From assembly GCA_916048095.2 (NCBI GenBank), contig OU696592.1, positions 5,391,427 through 5,455,426 on the forward strand: a stretch of 64,000 bases of DNA, in the 5' to 3' direction. The notes under the pieces were generated by a model, which was given only the letters and a program-made list of their open reading frames with translations, made no database searches and had not been told where the DNA came from. The number at the start of each line of letters is the position of its first letter. Within the stretch, counting starts at the first letter, position 1. Made by a program: the position numbers and the translations under genes. Below, one piece after another: positions 1-10,968 of the stretch. The DNA comes from Sacculina carcini. Lineage: Eukaryota; Arthropoda; Thecostraca; Sacculinidae.

Positions 1-695
1 AGCTTGTATATTTGTGTGAGCGTAAACACTGCATGTGTGAATGCCCCCGTCCTCCCATATGTAGCACCCTGTGCTCACAGTCTTATAAATGTCAAATGTG
101 GGAAAATGGCGCTCTCTCACGCCCTGAAAATCACATGCTAATTCCTGTTCAAGTAAATACGTACTGTCAAGTGCTACAGTGCATTATCTGGTATAGAGAG
201 CTCACACATCGTACTATACCACGCTCCAAACATCTCACGACACCCTCCAGTTCGTCGACATTTTCTAAAATGGAATTACACTATCCTGCGTACCCAAAAA
301 CGTATATATATCGAGTAGCACAGATATTAAGATGAATACCAATTGCTAAATCCTTACAGCAGAAACTTTGACATTTCTTGATCTTCAGACCTAATAGTCC
401 ATCTCTTTTCCTATTTTATCCTCATATATACCGTTTTGTGCCTCTTATCTACAAAAAGTCACCGAACTTCGTGGTTAACTTACCTTATAACAAGAAAAAT
501 ACCAAAAGCTAACCTGACGATAAACAGTAACCTTAAAAGCAAAAAAAGTAACCTAACGATGAAAAACTAACTTTTGGTAACCTAATAACTTTTTTAATAA
601 TTATCGTACACAACTTTTATATGCAGTTTTAGGTAGCTTATGAAAAAGTGACCTTTAGGTGAAAAAGTAACTTTATTAACTTTTGACAGCCCTAG
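1..695. other. Left edge, no gene recognised
   Basis: No coding region, RNA gene or known repeat recognised. An AT-rich stretch at about 505-600 contains irregular repeats of a taacct(a/g)acgat phrase. Homology to the zinc-finger units starts abruptly at about 696. Confidence 0.4.
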
Positions 696-1306
696 TAATA
701 AGAGATTTTCGCAAAATGGCAAGCTTTCAGTGTTATTTCTGCACAAGAGTGAATAGTGGATGTACAGGTGTGATGAGAGGATATCTTGTATTACACAAGA
801 GAGCACGTGCTAGAACTATCACAAGACATTCATACAAGTATTATGTGTGTGGCAAGAATTTACAGTAAGTTGTCAATGCATATAGAAGCACGTATTGTAG
901 ATGAACTTTGAAACTATGTAGAATATGTTGCTTTTTGCTGACATTAGTGGCTTGGACATTTGATAGAATGGAATATTGGAGAAAGTTCGTTGTTGTTGAT
1001 GGTCATCGTGTCAAATGTTATTTGCATGGTTACGAGTGAATTCGTCAAGTGTGTATATGACGGTGTCTATTTGTGTCACGTGGTGGCATAATATTTTTAT
1101 GATACAGTAATGTACACTTTCATGCGTTTAAGTGTGTTCACGTTTTGCATGGGTAACATTCTAATTTTTTGTATATACTGTCGTGTATGTATGTGCGTGT
1201 GTGTTGGTTTGCACCTTCAATATATGCATTCTTGTTCCGACGTTGTTTTTGTGCGGTCTCGAGCAGCACTCTCTCTGTGCTACACCAGATGTAACTGACG
1301 TTGAAC
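696..1306 (+). pseudogene. Relic of a C2H2 zinc-finger gene and its 3' tail (unit 0)
   Basis: The first bases, aataagagattttcgcaaaa, match a finger of gene B (NKRFSQNG, near 47831). After about a dozen codons the sequence jumps to the segment that follows the stop codon of genes A-D. From about 731 to 1306 it runs parallel to 38480-39060 and 52215-52795, including the fossil-finger sequence, the block around cacgtgctagaactatcac, and the tail with ttttgcatgggtaacattc. Almost the whole finger array is therefore deleted and nothing functional is left. The tail is then split by the foldback element at 1309-5108 and resumes at 5111. Confidence 0.75.
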
Positions 1307-1326
1307 TATACCTTTTACAATTTCAT

Positions 1327-1400
1327 TTGTCCCAACTGAAATCAAAGTTGTCCCAACTGAAATCATAATTGTCCCAACTGAAATCAAAATTGTCCCAGCT
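1327..1400. repeat. 21-bp subterminal tandem repeats, left arm
   Basis: Three and a half copies of a 21-bp unit beginning tgtcccaactgaaatc. The mirror set lies at 5019-5090 in the right arm. Subterminal repeats of this kind are often transposase-binding sites; that role is inferred. Confidence 0.7.
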
Positions 1401-1867
1401 AGAACCACAATGTATGTTATTGATTTTACATTTAATGTCAAACTAAATTGTTATCAGTACATTTTATTGTATTTTACATGAAAAATTTAGCATTAGTCGT
1501 AAAACATAGATATTTTCTATTTACTATGTACTATACAATTATGTGCTATGGTATGTACTACAATTACAATACAATGCAGATATGTACCGTGCGTACTTAC
1601 TTAATGAGGAACTCTATCAGCCAATATATTAATGTCAGCGTATATACCACCAGCGCGTGTACTTGAATTCTAGCAACAAAGCAAGATATCACAACTCAAC
1701 ACAATCACAACAAAACATGAACATATGCCACTAAAACACCTTCACTAACAAACACGCACGAACGTTCTGCGCAAACAACTGCCCTATGGCGCGCACTCTA
1801 TCAGCCAATATCAGGGTCAGCGTATAGAACCCCTGTTTTCGGAGAGCACTCGCGATCAAATCGTGCA

Positions 1868-1931
1868 CACACATACACACACGCACACACACACACACGC
1901 ACACACACACGCACACACACACACACACACA
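1868..1931. repeat. (CA)n microsatellite in the foldback loop
   Basis: Nearly pure CA/CG dinucleotide run, with TG-rich sequence at 2050-2110 across the loop. Confidence 0.9.
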
Positions 1932-2371
1932 TCTACAGAAACATCACACTTTCAGAGACGGTACATTCCGTCTTATGGCAAGTGTTCAGGCATCACGTGT
2001 GTCGTTGCTAGCCATCTGTACTATGTTTAATATTGTACGGTATATATATTTGTGTATGGTGTCTATTTGTGTGTGCGAGGTAGTGTGAGTGTATGTATGT
2101 TGTATGCACGTGCTATGAGCGAGCAGGGGATGCAGGGGGTGGGCAGTGCGCGCCTTGGGGCAGTGCGCGCCATAGGGCAGTTGTTTGCGCAGAACGTTAT
2201 TGCGTGTTTGTTAGTGAAGGTGTTTTAGTGGGCCATGCTGCGTTGTGATTGTGTTGAGTTGTGATATCTTGCTTTGTTCCTAGAATTTACATTGATATAT
2301 TGGCTGATTGGCTGGCGGAGTTCCTCATAAAGTAAGTACGTACGGTACATATCTGCATTGGATTTGTAGTA

Positions 2372-4859
2372 CAGTGGAACCTCGACATACGAGCTGCTCT
2401 ACTTACGAGAAACTCGAGATACGAGCGGTCTTTCGAGCAAAAATCGTGCTCTACATACGAGTGAAAATTCGAGTTACGAGCATTTCAGATGCTCCCGCTA
2501 GGTGGCCGAGCAATCGAGGCCACCTAGCGCCAGGACTGCCATGTTTGTTGTAAAAAAAATTTCAATGATAGTCTTTCCTGACTTGCAAAATATTGTTTGT
2601 CTTTTTTGTCTTTTCTTAGTTGCAAGTTTGTCATTTTTTCGGTCGTGACACCTGGCAGCCCTGCCCAGCGCTCGTCCCAGCAGTAAGCACGTGTGTTTCC
2701 CCGCGTACAGGTCTGATCCCGCGCTCTTGTGTTGTGTTGGTTTTATCACATTTATCTCCTTTTTGTGGCTTTTTATGTGACATTAATCATGAGTTCTAAA
2801 GAAGGAGATGGAAAGGCGTCCTCTGAGAAGAAAAAGAGGATGATGTCAATCGAAATGAAGCAAGAGGTAATAGACAGACATGAGCGTGGTGTTCGTGTGA
2901 GTGATCTCGTAAAGCAGTACAATCGGTCATCATCCACGATCTGTACAATATTGAAACAGAAAGATGCCATAAAAGCTATGAAACCGAGCAAGGGAGTGAC
3001 TATTCTTTCCAAAATGAGGACCGACATTCATGACGAGATGGAGAGACTTGTGTTGTTGTGGATACGTGACAAGGAGCTGGCAGGAGATACCGTCACGGAG
3101 AGCATCGTCTCCGAGAAAGCGCTGTCCATCTACAAGGACCTACAACGTGAGGCAGCGTCAACAGAGGGTGAGACATCGTCGGGTACACGTGGAGTGTATT
3201 TCAAGGCAAGCCATGGCTGGTTTGAGAAATTCAAGAAAAGGACAGGCATCCACTCTGTGGTACGGCATGGCGAAGCAGCGAGTGCAGATACCAAAGCCGC
3301 GGAGGAGTTTACACACCGCTTCGCTTTACTAATTTCGGAAGAAGGTTATATCCCGCAACAAGTGTTTAACTGCGACGAGACGGGCCTTTTTTGGAAGAAA
3401 ATGCCACGCAGGACATTCATCACCGCTGAGGAGAAAAAACTGCCGGGCCACAAGCCAATGAAAGATCGTCTAACCTTAGCAGTGTGTGCTAATGCCAGCG
3501 GTGACTGCAAAGTAAAGCCACTGCTGGTGTACCATGCAGAGAACCCGCGCGCATTTAAGACTCATAAAGTCTTGAAAGAGAGGCTACAGGTGATGTGGAG
3601 GGCAAATGCAAAAGCGTGGGTGACCCGGCAGTTCTTCACTGAATGGGTAAATCTAGTCTTTGGCCCTTCAGTGAAGCAATATCTCCAGGAGAATGACCTT
3701 CCCTTGAAATGTTTGCTTGTTCTAGACAACGCTCCCGCACACACCCATGGCCTGGAAGACGACATAATGGAAGATTTCAAGTTCATTCGGGTGATTTTCC
3801 TCCCCCCCAACACCACTTCAATCCTCCAGCCCATGGATCAGCAGACTTCAAAAAATCTCAAACTTCAAAAAACTGTATACCAAACATTTGTTCCGACGAT
3901 GCTTTGAAATCACGGACAATAGTCAGATGACCCTTCGTGAGTTTTGGAAGGAACATTTCAACATTGCCATAGCTCTGAAAATGATTGATGCTGCATGGCA
4001 GGGCATTACGACACGTACATTGAATTCTGCCTGGAAAAAATTGTGGCCCGATTGTATCCCTGAAAGCGACTTCGAAGGGCTTGACGTCGAACCTGGGCCC
4101 GAGGTGGTGCTGGACGAGATTGTTTCCCTCGGAAAATCCATGGGGCTGGAGGTAGATGAGGCGGATATCATCGAGCTTGTGCAGGAGCACGCTGAGGAGA
4201 TGACAACAGAGAAGTCGAAGGAAGTACAGGCAATGCAACAGACGGAGGTGTTGCAAGAGATCAGCAGCGAAGAGGAGGAGATGCTGGAGAAGGGGACGTC
4301 CACAAAGGAGATTAGAGAGGTATTGGCTAAATGGGAGGAAATTGCTGCTTTCGTTGAAAAGAAACACCCAGAAAAAGTGACTACTAGTCGTGCTGCAGCT
4401 CTCTTTAATGACACTTGCCTTACACATTTCCGTACCATTTTGAAAGGGAGGCAGAGACAAACCTCCTTGGATAAGTTTTTCTTCGAAATACCTATAGAAA
4501 GTGAAAGTGCTGCGAGTCCAGCTAAAAGGGCAAAAGAAAGGGAAAATAATTAAAAACGCATACACCTCCGTTCGTGCTGATAATTAACTCGCATTTTATT
4601 TCTTTAATATCATATTATCTAGCAATCAGTTGTGTTTGTGTTTTAGTAATAAATTTGTGTGTTTAGTGTTTGTGTTTGTAGTAATCAGGAAGATGTGTTC
4701 ATAGTTATTTAGGGTTAACTTGAAAAATTTTGGGAGGCCAGGAACGGATTAATTGGTTTTCAGTTATTTCTTATGGGATAACTTCGCTCGAGATACGAGC
4801 AATTCGAGATACGAGCACGATCCGGGAACGAATTAATCTCGTATGTCGAGGTTCCACTG
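2372..4859 (+). mobile_element. Tigger/pogo-type DNA transposon nested in the foldback element
   Basis: The perfect 22-bp terminal inverted repeats (2372-2393, 4838-4859) begin CAGTGGAACCTCGAC and are flanked by TA at 2370-2371 and 4860-4861, as expected for pogo/Tigger. Inside each TIR lie further direct and inverted copies of an acgag motif (for example 2400-2480 and 4785-4820), typical of this group. The length of 2.5 kb and one transposase gene match full-length Tiggers. It sits in the right arm of the foldback element; removing it rejoins gtagtacataccatagc, complementary to the left arm. Confidence 0.93.
2789..4553 (+). pseudogene. Tigger transposase, one frameshift
   Basis: A DDE transposase. 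The chosen start is the ATG at 2789 (MSSKEGDGKASS). It has an N-terminal Psq-type helix-turn-helix (about residues 20-60), then a CENP-B-type DNA-binding domain (FKASHGWFEKFKKRTGIHSV), then the catalytic core with all three acidic positions: CDETGLFWKK near 3370, LVLDNAPAHTH near 3720 and PPNTTSILQPMDQ near 3815. The frame then fails: the first frame stops at 3907, while the C-terminal part (starting FRRCFEITDNSQ, with a long acidic tail) continues in another frame from about 3885 to 4553. One small indel within about 3840-3885, next to A-runs, explains it. The copy looks recent but cannot make a full-length protein. Confidence 0.9.
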
Positions 4860-5110
4860 TACATACCATAGCACATAATTGTATAGTACATAGTAAGTAG
4901 TACATATCTGTGTTTTACGACTAATGCTAAATTTTTCATGTGAAATACAATAAAATGTACGTATAACAATTAAATTTGATATTAAACGTAAAATCAATAA
5001 CATACATTGTGGTTCTAGCTGGGACAGTTTTGATTTCAGTTGGGAAAACTTTGATTTCAGTTGGGACAACTTTGATTTCAGTTGGGACAAATGAAATTGT
5101 AAAAGGTATA

Positions 5111-5622
5111 GATATAGACTTGGGGAACGCGTAATGGATTCAGCTCTTCTACGAACAAAATGGCAGGCTTATACTTTTGCCACCATCGGTGTCTGCTGTG
5201 ATATAGGGATGGAATCATACGACAGTGATAGCTCATTCCAATTTACGGTCCTTATAGTTCTTGTTATGCACGTTGGACTTGCGCTTGACCTATACTGACC
5301 TATACCGCGTATTACTGCTGAGAATAACATGTTCAAAAAATCGAATATGTTGAATGTTGTATCTCAAATGTTCGACGCTCGAGGTAGTTGACACGAGGCA
5401 ACGAACGAGAGTTCCTGATCAACGAGAGTTATTTCTGGAACACTCGTTAATCAGGTCGCCTCGCGGTTGCGCAGGCAAAGACATGATATGACTCCGGAGT
5501 CCACAGTGTCGTTTGAATGTGGTACACTACGCAGGAATACGTATGTCACCCGCAAGTTTCGCCAACTGTCGGTATCTTTATTGGGACTGATGAGGCTCCG
5601 TTGACGTTACGTCGTCAAGACC
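5111..5622 (+). other. Unit 0 tail, continued
   Basis: Resumes with gatatagacttggggaacgcg and parallels 39064-39595 and 52797-53330. On the minus strand its right end matches the 3' end of the membrane-protein frame (last residues EPHQSQ, about 5580-5622). Homology stops at 5622 where a gypsy LTR begins, so the minus-strand gene is disrupted here. Confidence 0.75.
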
Positions 5623-6086
5623 TGTGTGATGAAATGTATTTTAAGGAGAAATAACGAAGGCACAAACAACAACAATATGGTTTCACAATACACCTGCACG
5701 CCCGTGCAGACAAGTCACTCAATACTCCCCCGAAACCCATTTCACATTGAACGCAGTAACAACCACACGACACCATCTCATGCACGACACTCCCGTATCA
5801 TGATCATATCGCTCCGCAATACGCATACACACAAACATACATACACATACATATACACACACACTGCACGCGCCACTTCCTTGACCGAACCAGGCAGCTG
5901 CATTTCACATATCGGTGCACCCGTAAAACATTGACGAAGGGGGCGCCACTACTTGAAACCGCATCGCCCGCACTGCCTAGTGCACCGCCACGTGCAGACT
6001 CGCTCAAAACTACAATACTCGCATATACACAAATAATGTACAACGAAAGATACACAAATGTTAAATATACACAACACAAAACCACA
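5623..6086 (-). mobile_element. Gypsy LTR (3' LTR of a minus-strand element)
   Basis: The left border is set by the break in unit homology (cgtcaagacctg then tgtgatgaaatg; intact at 39585-39605). The right border is set by a minus-strand polypurine tract (aggaggggg, complement of 6087-6095) directly before TGTGG. That gives an LTR of about 464 bp with TG...CA ends. It contains short TATAC/ATACA-rich tracts. No partner LTR is present in the window. Confidence 0.7.
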
Positions 6087-6395
6087 CCCCCTCCTGATCT
6101 CAAGATCACTCTGCAACATAGGTGTCCATCCAAATTGGAGGCCGCCGCTCTCTTTCGGATCGTCTAGGAAGTTGTTCTGTCGGTGAGTCCACTGTTGACA
6201 GTCGAACTTCATCTGAACATTCACCCTCCTCGTCTGGTGGGACTTGCACAGGCCGAATATCCAAGATATGGCGCGGAATGCCATTCACCGAAATGTTATT
6301 GGGTGAGTGAACATCCGTCACAACGCCCCGAGTCCACTGCGAAGTACATCGTACATCCGCCGGCTTCACCCATACTTCTTCACCGATGCGACCAG
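6087..6395 (-). pseudogene. C-terminal end of a Ty3/gypsy integrase, minus strand
   Basis: Read on the minus strand from about 6395 to the stop at 6106: the segment IGEEVWVKPADVRC is the usual chromatin/DNA-contacting loop of the integrase C-terminus, followed by RGVVTDVHSPNNISVNG and the basic tail RRSERERRPPIWMDTYV. An in-frame stop lies just upstream, where homology ends at about 6395-6403. The rest of the element, towards the right, is gone and has been replaced by a plus-strand gypsy fragment. A fragment only, with no activity expected. Confidence 0.8.
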
Positions 6396-6402
6396 TTCAC
6401 CG

Positions 6403-7865
6403 TTAGACCAGTTTGTATACGCTCGGCACGTAACAATTCAGACGGATCATAAGCCGCTGGTTGCCATTCGTGAAAAGCCTCTTGTGGAAGCACCGCTTCG
6501 CTTACAGAGAATGTTGATGACCTTGCAACGATATCAATTTGAATTAAAATACACACCTGGATCGGAAGTTCCTGTGGCTGATGCTCTGAGCCGTGCACCG
6601 ATGTCGAACACTCTTGAGAGAGCGACGTGGGCGGTGGAAATTAATGAACTCAGTCTGTCTGATGAGTTAGCGGTAACGGATGCGCGCTTGGGAAAATACA
6701 GAGAAGCGACGTTGGCAGATCCAGGCTTACAAAAAGTGCGTGAGTACGTAATAAGTGGGTGGCCGGAACAACGAAGCAGTGTCGATCAGGTAGCGGCCCC
6801 TTACTGGTCAGTGAAACATGAGTTGTCTGTTCAGAACGGTCTGGTTTACAAGTCAAACAGGCTGGTCATTCCATCGTCAATGAGACTTGAATTGTTAAAG
6901 AGGTTTCACAGAAGTCACATTGGAGTGGCCTCAATACTCAGGCTGGCCCGGGATAATGCCTTTTGGCCCGGAATGACGGCAATGGTGAGGGACAAGATAT
7001 TACGATGTGAAACATGCATTTCATACCGTCCCCAACAGCCTCCAGAGCCATTAACGCCGCACGAGGTGCCAAGTCGGCAGTGGCAAAAAGTTGGCACGGA
7101 TATATTCGAATTTCGCGGTGCTTATTATCTCGTTTTAGTCGATTACTTCAGTGGATATATTGAAGTTGAACGATTGTCGCCTGTAACAACGACGGCTGTG
7201 ACAAATATTCTCTCCCACCAATTTGCTCGTTATGGTGTGCCGGAAGTACTTGTGTCTGATAACGGGCCACAATTTGCCAGTCTTGACTTCAAAGAGTTTG
7301 CGTCATTTGTGGATATGTTGCATATAACGTCAAGTCCGAGGTATCCGCAGTCGAATGGTCGTGCAGAAAACGCTGTCAAGCTAATCAAGGGGATCTTCCG
7401 AAAAGCGCACGATACTCGGCAGAATCCCGACGTTCATTAGAGCCGGATCCTCCCAAAGGGGTTCGGGACAATTTGCTGAATAGCAAAGCCGATAAAAAAC
7501 ATTATTATGATCATCAGGGAGTGCGGTCATTGCCGCCGATTCGTCCAGGGACAGCAGTTCGGGTAAAACGGCCGGATCAAAACTCGTGGTCACGGGGAGA
7601 ATGTGTAAGGAAGCTACCCTATAAGTCGTATTTGGTAAAAGTGGGTGGCACACTGTATCGACGAAATCGCCGTCATATTTTGATGGCAGGGGAAGATAAT
7701 CCCGTGCAGTCGACCCGTAGCTACCAGATGATCCAAGGGCTTCCCAGCCCTGAGGTCCTCCCGTCCAACAGGTCAAACACAACAGTCAATGAGGATCGTG
7801 TGTTACCGCGGCGTTCTATGCGTATTCGTCGACCGCCGGCGTATTTGAATGATTATGTGCCGTGA
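6403..7865 (+). pseudogene. Ty3/gypsy pol fragment: RNase H end and integrase, internally deleted
   Basis: Starts within the RNase H domain (FVYARHVTIQTDHKPLV), continues through the connection (PVADALSRAP), the integrase zinc-binding HHCC region (about 6900-7030, ending CETCISYRP), and the catalytic core with GTDIFEFRG, VSDNGPQFASL and SNGRAENAVKLIKG. The frame stops at 7438. A second frame from about 7440 to 7865 holds the integrase C-terminus (RPGTAVRVKRPDQNSW, basic tail RRSMRIRRPPAYLNDYV). About 60 residues normally found between the core and this tail are missing, so the break is a deletion as well as a frameshift. Protease, RT and gag are absent. Confidence 0.88.
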
Positions 7866-8154
7866 ACGCGTGTTATGCAATGCCATTTCATGTGGTATGT
7901 ATGTTGTGATTAACTTGGAGGGGGAGGTATAACGTATGTATGTATGTGCGTGTATTTTATTTCTTGTTTTATATAGGTTGTGATTGACTTGGAGGGGGAG
8001 GTGTCACATATGTATGTAGATATATGTGCGTGTGTGTTATGAACAGTGCGTGACGTCACGCGTCACGCCACTGTCGTGGGAGTGGCTTGACGGTGCGCAC
8101 GCGGGGGCTCGGGAGTGTGGCGCAGGACAGTGTGCAATACATGGTCGTATGATC
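7866..8154 (+). mobile_element. 3' end of the plus-strand gypsy remnant with start of its LTR
   Basis: Two purine-rich tracts, ggagggggaggt at 7917-7928 and 7991-8002, follow the pol stop. The second is followed at 8002 by TGTCACATATG, the likely LTR start. A palindromic gtgacgtcacgcgtcac stretch lies at 8049-8065. The LTR is cut at about 8155 by a LINE end, so its length is unknown. It does not resemble the minus-strand LTR at 5623-6086. Confidence 0.55.
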
Positions 8155-8576
8155 AACATGTTACAGAACCGGACACACATACATCACACACACGTGAGGA
8201 GCCACCCACTTGTAGTAGGTGCCGGGTCCCCATCACTGTATCCCACCTCCTACTGCACTGTAAATATTCCGAACACCCAAGATCCATCCTAATGTCGCAG
8301 TTCCCTTCTACTGCTAATCTGGACTTCCTGCTCTACCACCCAAACGCCCTAGAGCCTCTGTTATCCTTTTTACGCACAACCGCTCTCATCGACCGCATCT
8401 GATCATCCAACAACCCTCAAGCCACTACCACCAATATCCATAGCTTCAATACTCATTTCTCCTCACAAAACGTCTACCCGAACAGCCCGAAGTATACAAC
8501 TCCAGACTGAATCAATCTGAGCATCTGCACTTGAGCCTGAACTGTGCTACGTGCAGTAACCAACAAAAAAAATATT
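8155..8576 (+). pseudogene. 3' end of an I-like LINE, ORF2 C-terminus
   Basis: The frame runs to the stop at 8400-8402 and shows the cysteine/histidine C-terminal motif found after the RNase H or RT region in I-clade LINEs: PPTCSRCRVPITVSHLLLHC, then a region ending PLLSFLRTTALIDRI. The same layout occurs at 8863-9039 and 40500-40750. The 3' UTR continues to about 8576 with an A-rich end (caacaaaaaaaatattcag). Strongly 5'-truncated; clade assignment rests on the motif alone. Confidence 0.65.
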
Positions 8577-8858
8577 CAGGTGGGTCTCGTACTTGTACAT
8601 GCAGTTTATATCAACTGTATTTTTCGGCATTTAATTCCCAATTAAGTTTTATGATACTATTGCTTCTTAAACCAGCAGCTCCACTAATTTCGTGTGATAT
8701 TTTGTTGATTTTCCTACTGAAAATGACATCCACAATATAGGTTAGGTTCTAATCCATTAGGTTCTAATCTGGTCTCATTATGTTATTGATAATAAACTGG
8801 CAACCCAGGTTTGGAGGTTTCATGTTTGGAGACGTCAACTATATTTTCAATGAGAATC
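8577..8858 (+). other. Unit 0, distal piece
   Basis: From ggtgggtctcg to tcaatgagaatc this parallels 40962-41240, 31401-31675 and 49952-50210, with scattered substitutions. It marks the rightmost remnant of zinc-finger unit 0. Confidence 0.75.
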
Positions 8859-9084
8859 GATTCCCCATATCATATTACATTGTGAAAAATACTTGTCTGC
8901 TCGTACTCATCTTACCAATGCATGCCTCGCAAGAAACATTCCCATCACAATAGAAACCATACTAAAGCCCAAACATCCGGAAATCGAAAAAGCACTAGTC
9001 ATGTTTTTAACAGGGTCTAGACTCACCCGTATATTGTAGGGGAAATGCACGCCAACGTACTACCCAGTACATGACTACGAACCG
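8859..9084 (+). pseudogene. Second I-like LINE 3' end
   Basis: A short frame at 8863-9039 reads PHIILHCEKYLSARTHL, then a region ending FLTGSRLTRIL before TAG. This is the C-terminal H-x-C layout of the fragment at 8155-8402, but a different sequence. It interrupts unit 0 homology at 8858 and ends at the tip of element X copy 1. Confidence 0.55.
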
Positions 9085-9117
9085 GTGTGACGGTGTGACG
9101 GCCCAAGATGCGACCTC

Positions 9118-10968
9118 AGATCAGATCAGATGAAAGGTTGAGGGTTAGCCTTTGCAACGGCCCCTCTTCGCTCATATTTGTATCACTTAATATCAATATG
9201 TTCGTCCTGTTCGTCCGTTCCGTGTTTCTATTCTGTTTTTATTCCATTTTCCCTTTTCTTCCTCCTTTTCCAAAAACCATACAATCCCTCTTTCACCTTT
9301 TCCATTTCTTCCTTGTTTTCAAACATAAACAATGCTCTTCCTATGGCTTCTTCAGCTGTCTCCCCCTGTCCGCTCAACGCCCCTACCTTTTCCCTCAGAT
9401 CGGCATATCCCTCACACTTCAACATAAAATGCTCTAAATTTTCATTTTCATTTTCGCACATCGGGCATTTGTTTTCTTCTGTCCACACCCTATTGTTTAG
9501 TTGCATACAATTTGTTCGAGCCCTAAAAAAAATTTCTGATGCCGGTCTATTATCATACATGTAGTCTACCTTTCCTATTTCGTCTCTGTATTTCCTATAT
9601 ATTCCCAAGGTTGACTTTTCCAACATTCCTTCCTTCCATTTCCTCGTATCCCATGCCTTCACCATCCTATTCACTTCCGATCTTGTTGCATTTTCTAATG
9701 TTTTCCAGGTTATTCCGGTGTCTTCCATAATTTTCCCCACATGTCTACTCCATACGTCTTCCCTGTCTTCTTTTCCATTCCTCATCAGCTTCTCAACTAG
9801 ATCATTTCTTCCTCCTTTCAGCGTGCTGTTTATATAGCTGAACTTGTTCCTTGCCATCCTTGCTTCAAACGATGCTGCGCCTATTTCTCCCCTCAAACCT
9901 TCCTGTGCTGTATATCGGCTGCCTCACTGCTGTAAATCACTCTGTACACACTATTTTCTATGCTTTGCAGTTTTTGTATTTCATTCCTGTTAAATTCCAC
10001 TACACTTGTTCCATACAGCAGGGACGGTAATACTATAGCTTTCCAATAAGTCTTGCCTATCATTACTTTATTGCAGCTCCTCATAATTACACTGTATGTC
10101 AAATTCGCCATCTTCCTCGCCTTTGTCATAATCTGTTCTCTGTACTCCTGAAAACAATCTTTCTTATTACAAACTGTCACCCCCAAGTATTTGATGCTAT
10201 TGGTCACCTGTATACCTTCTATTTCTTTCATATCCTCCCTTGTGTTGAAAACGATGAACCAACTTTTTCCTTTGTTTATTTCCAATCCGAATTCCGCACT
10301 TACTTTGATCAGATTCCTAATATTTAAGCTTGCTTGTTCTTTATTTGTTGACATCTGTAATCCATCATCTGCGAAAAATAATGTATTAATTTTTACCTCT
10401 TTATCCTCGTATCCACAGCCATTGTTTTCGAGTACGCTTAAAATCATGTACGTCACCAGTTTGAATAATGTTGTTGAGCATGTGCACCCTTGTTTTATGC
10501 CGTTCCTCACTTCTACCTCTATATCCTCTCTTTTCCCCGTTCCTATCAATGTTCTGTCATTCTCGTATATTCGTTTCACACATTCTATTATTTTACTGTT
10601 TATTTTATATTTCATCATTGCCTCTAATAATTTTTCCCTCCTCACACTGTCATATGCCTTTTTAAAGTCTATTGACGCTACATATAACTCTTTTCGCCTT
10701 TGGTATGACTTCCTTATGCAATATTGCAGTACGAATATATTATCTTCTATTCTTTTGCCCTTTGTGAATCCCGTCTGCTCGTCCTTCTCAGCCTCATTTC
10801 TTCTCATGTGGTTATTTATCCTCTCACTAATAATTCGCATGAATATCTTATAAGAAACATCTGTTAATGTTATTGGTCTTAAATCTTTCGCTTGCGGCCT
10901 GCTTACTTTCGGTACCATAATCGTTTTTGACACTTTCCATTCGTCCGGAATTTCTAAGCAGCGTCCGG
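9118..10968 (-). mobile_element. 5'-truncated LINE in element X copy 1
   Basis: The 3' end on the left has a short agatc-type repeat (9117-9132). The ORF2 fragment fills the rest and the element is cut inside the RT domain at about 10968. The X sequence expected between 9117 and 10969 is missing, so the insertion came with a deletion. Confidence 0.75.
9228..10968 (-). pseudogene. LINE reverse transcriptase C-terminal two thirds, one frameshift
   Basis: Read on the minus strand. The frame opens at the truncation (CLEIPDEWKVSKTIMVPKV) and shows RT motifs: LRPITLTDVSYKIFMRII, ASIDFKKAYDSVRREKL, GIKQGCTCSTTLF, and the catalytic box LFFADDGLQMS near 10380. Both catalytic aspartates are kept. The frame stops at 9893. 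The C-terminal part (RGEIGAASFEARMARNKF ... CPMCENENENLEHFMLKC ... KTE) continues one frame over, from 9896 to 9228. A single missing base in the ggtttgaggg region explains the break. The C-terminal CxxC...H...C motif is a usual nucleic-acid-binding tail. I could not place the clade. Confidence 0.8.

Larger units (their letters stand above)
1309..5108. mobile_element. Foldback DNA transposon with very long inverted repeats and TA target duplication
   Basis: Both ends start TACCTTTTACAATTTC and are flanked by TA (1307-1308 and 5109-5110). Units A and C hold the uninterrupted site (gaac-TA-gatagagactt, 52793-52807), which gives exact borders. The left arm, 1309 to about 1800, is inverse-complementary to about 2150-2369 plus 4862-5108. 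Removing the nested Tigger leaves an element of about 1.3 kb that is mostly two arms of about 490 bp around a CA/TG-rich loop. It has no transposase of its own, so it must have moved in trans. The TA duplication fits the Tc1/mariner/pogo group, but the family is not one I recognise. Confidence 0.8.
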
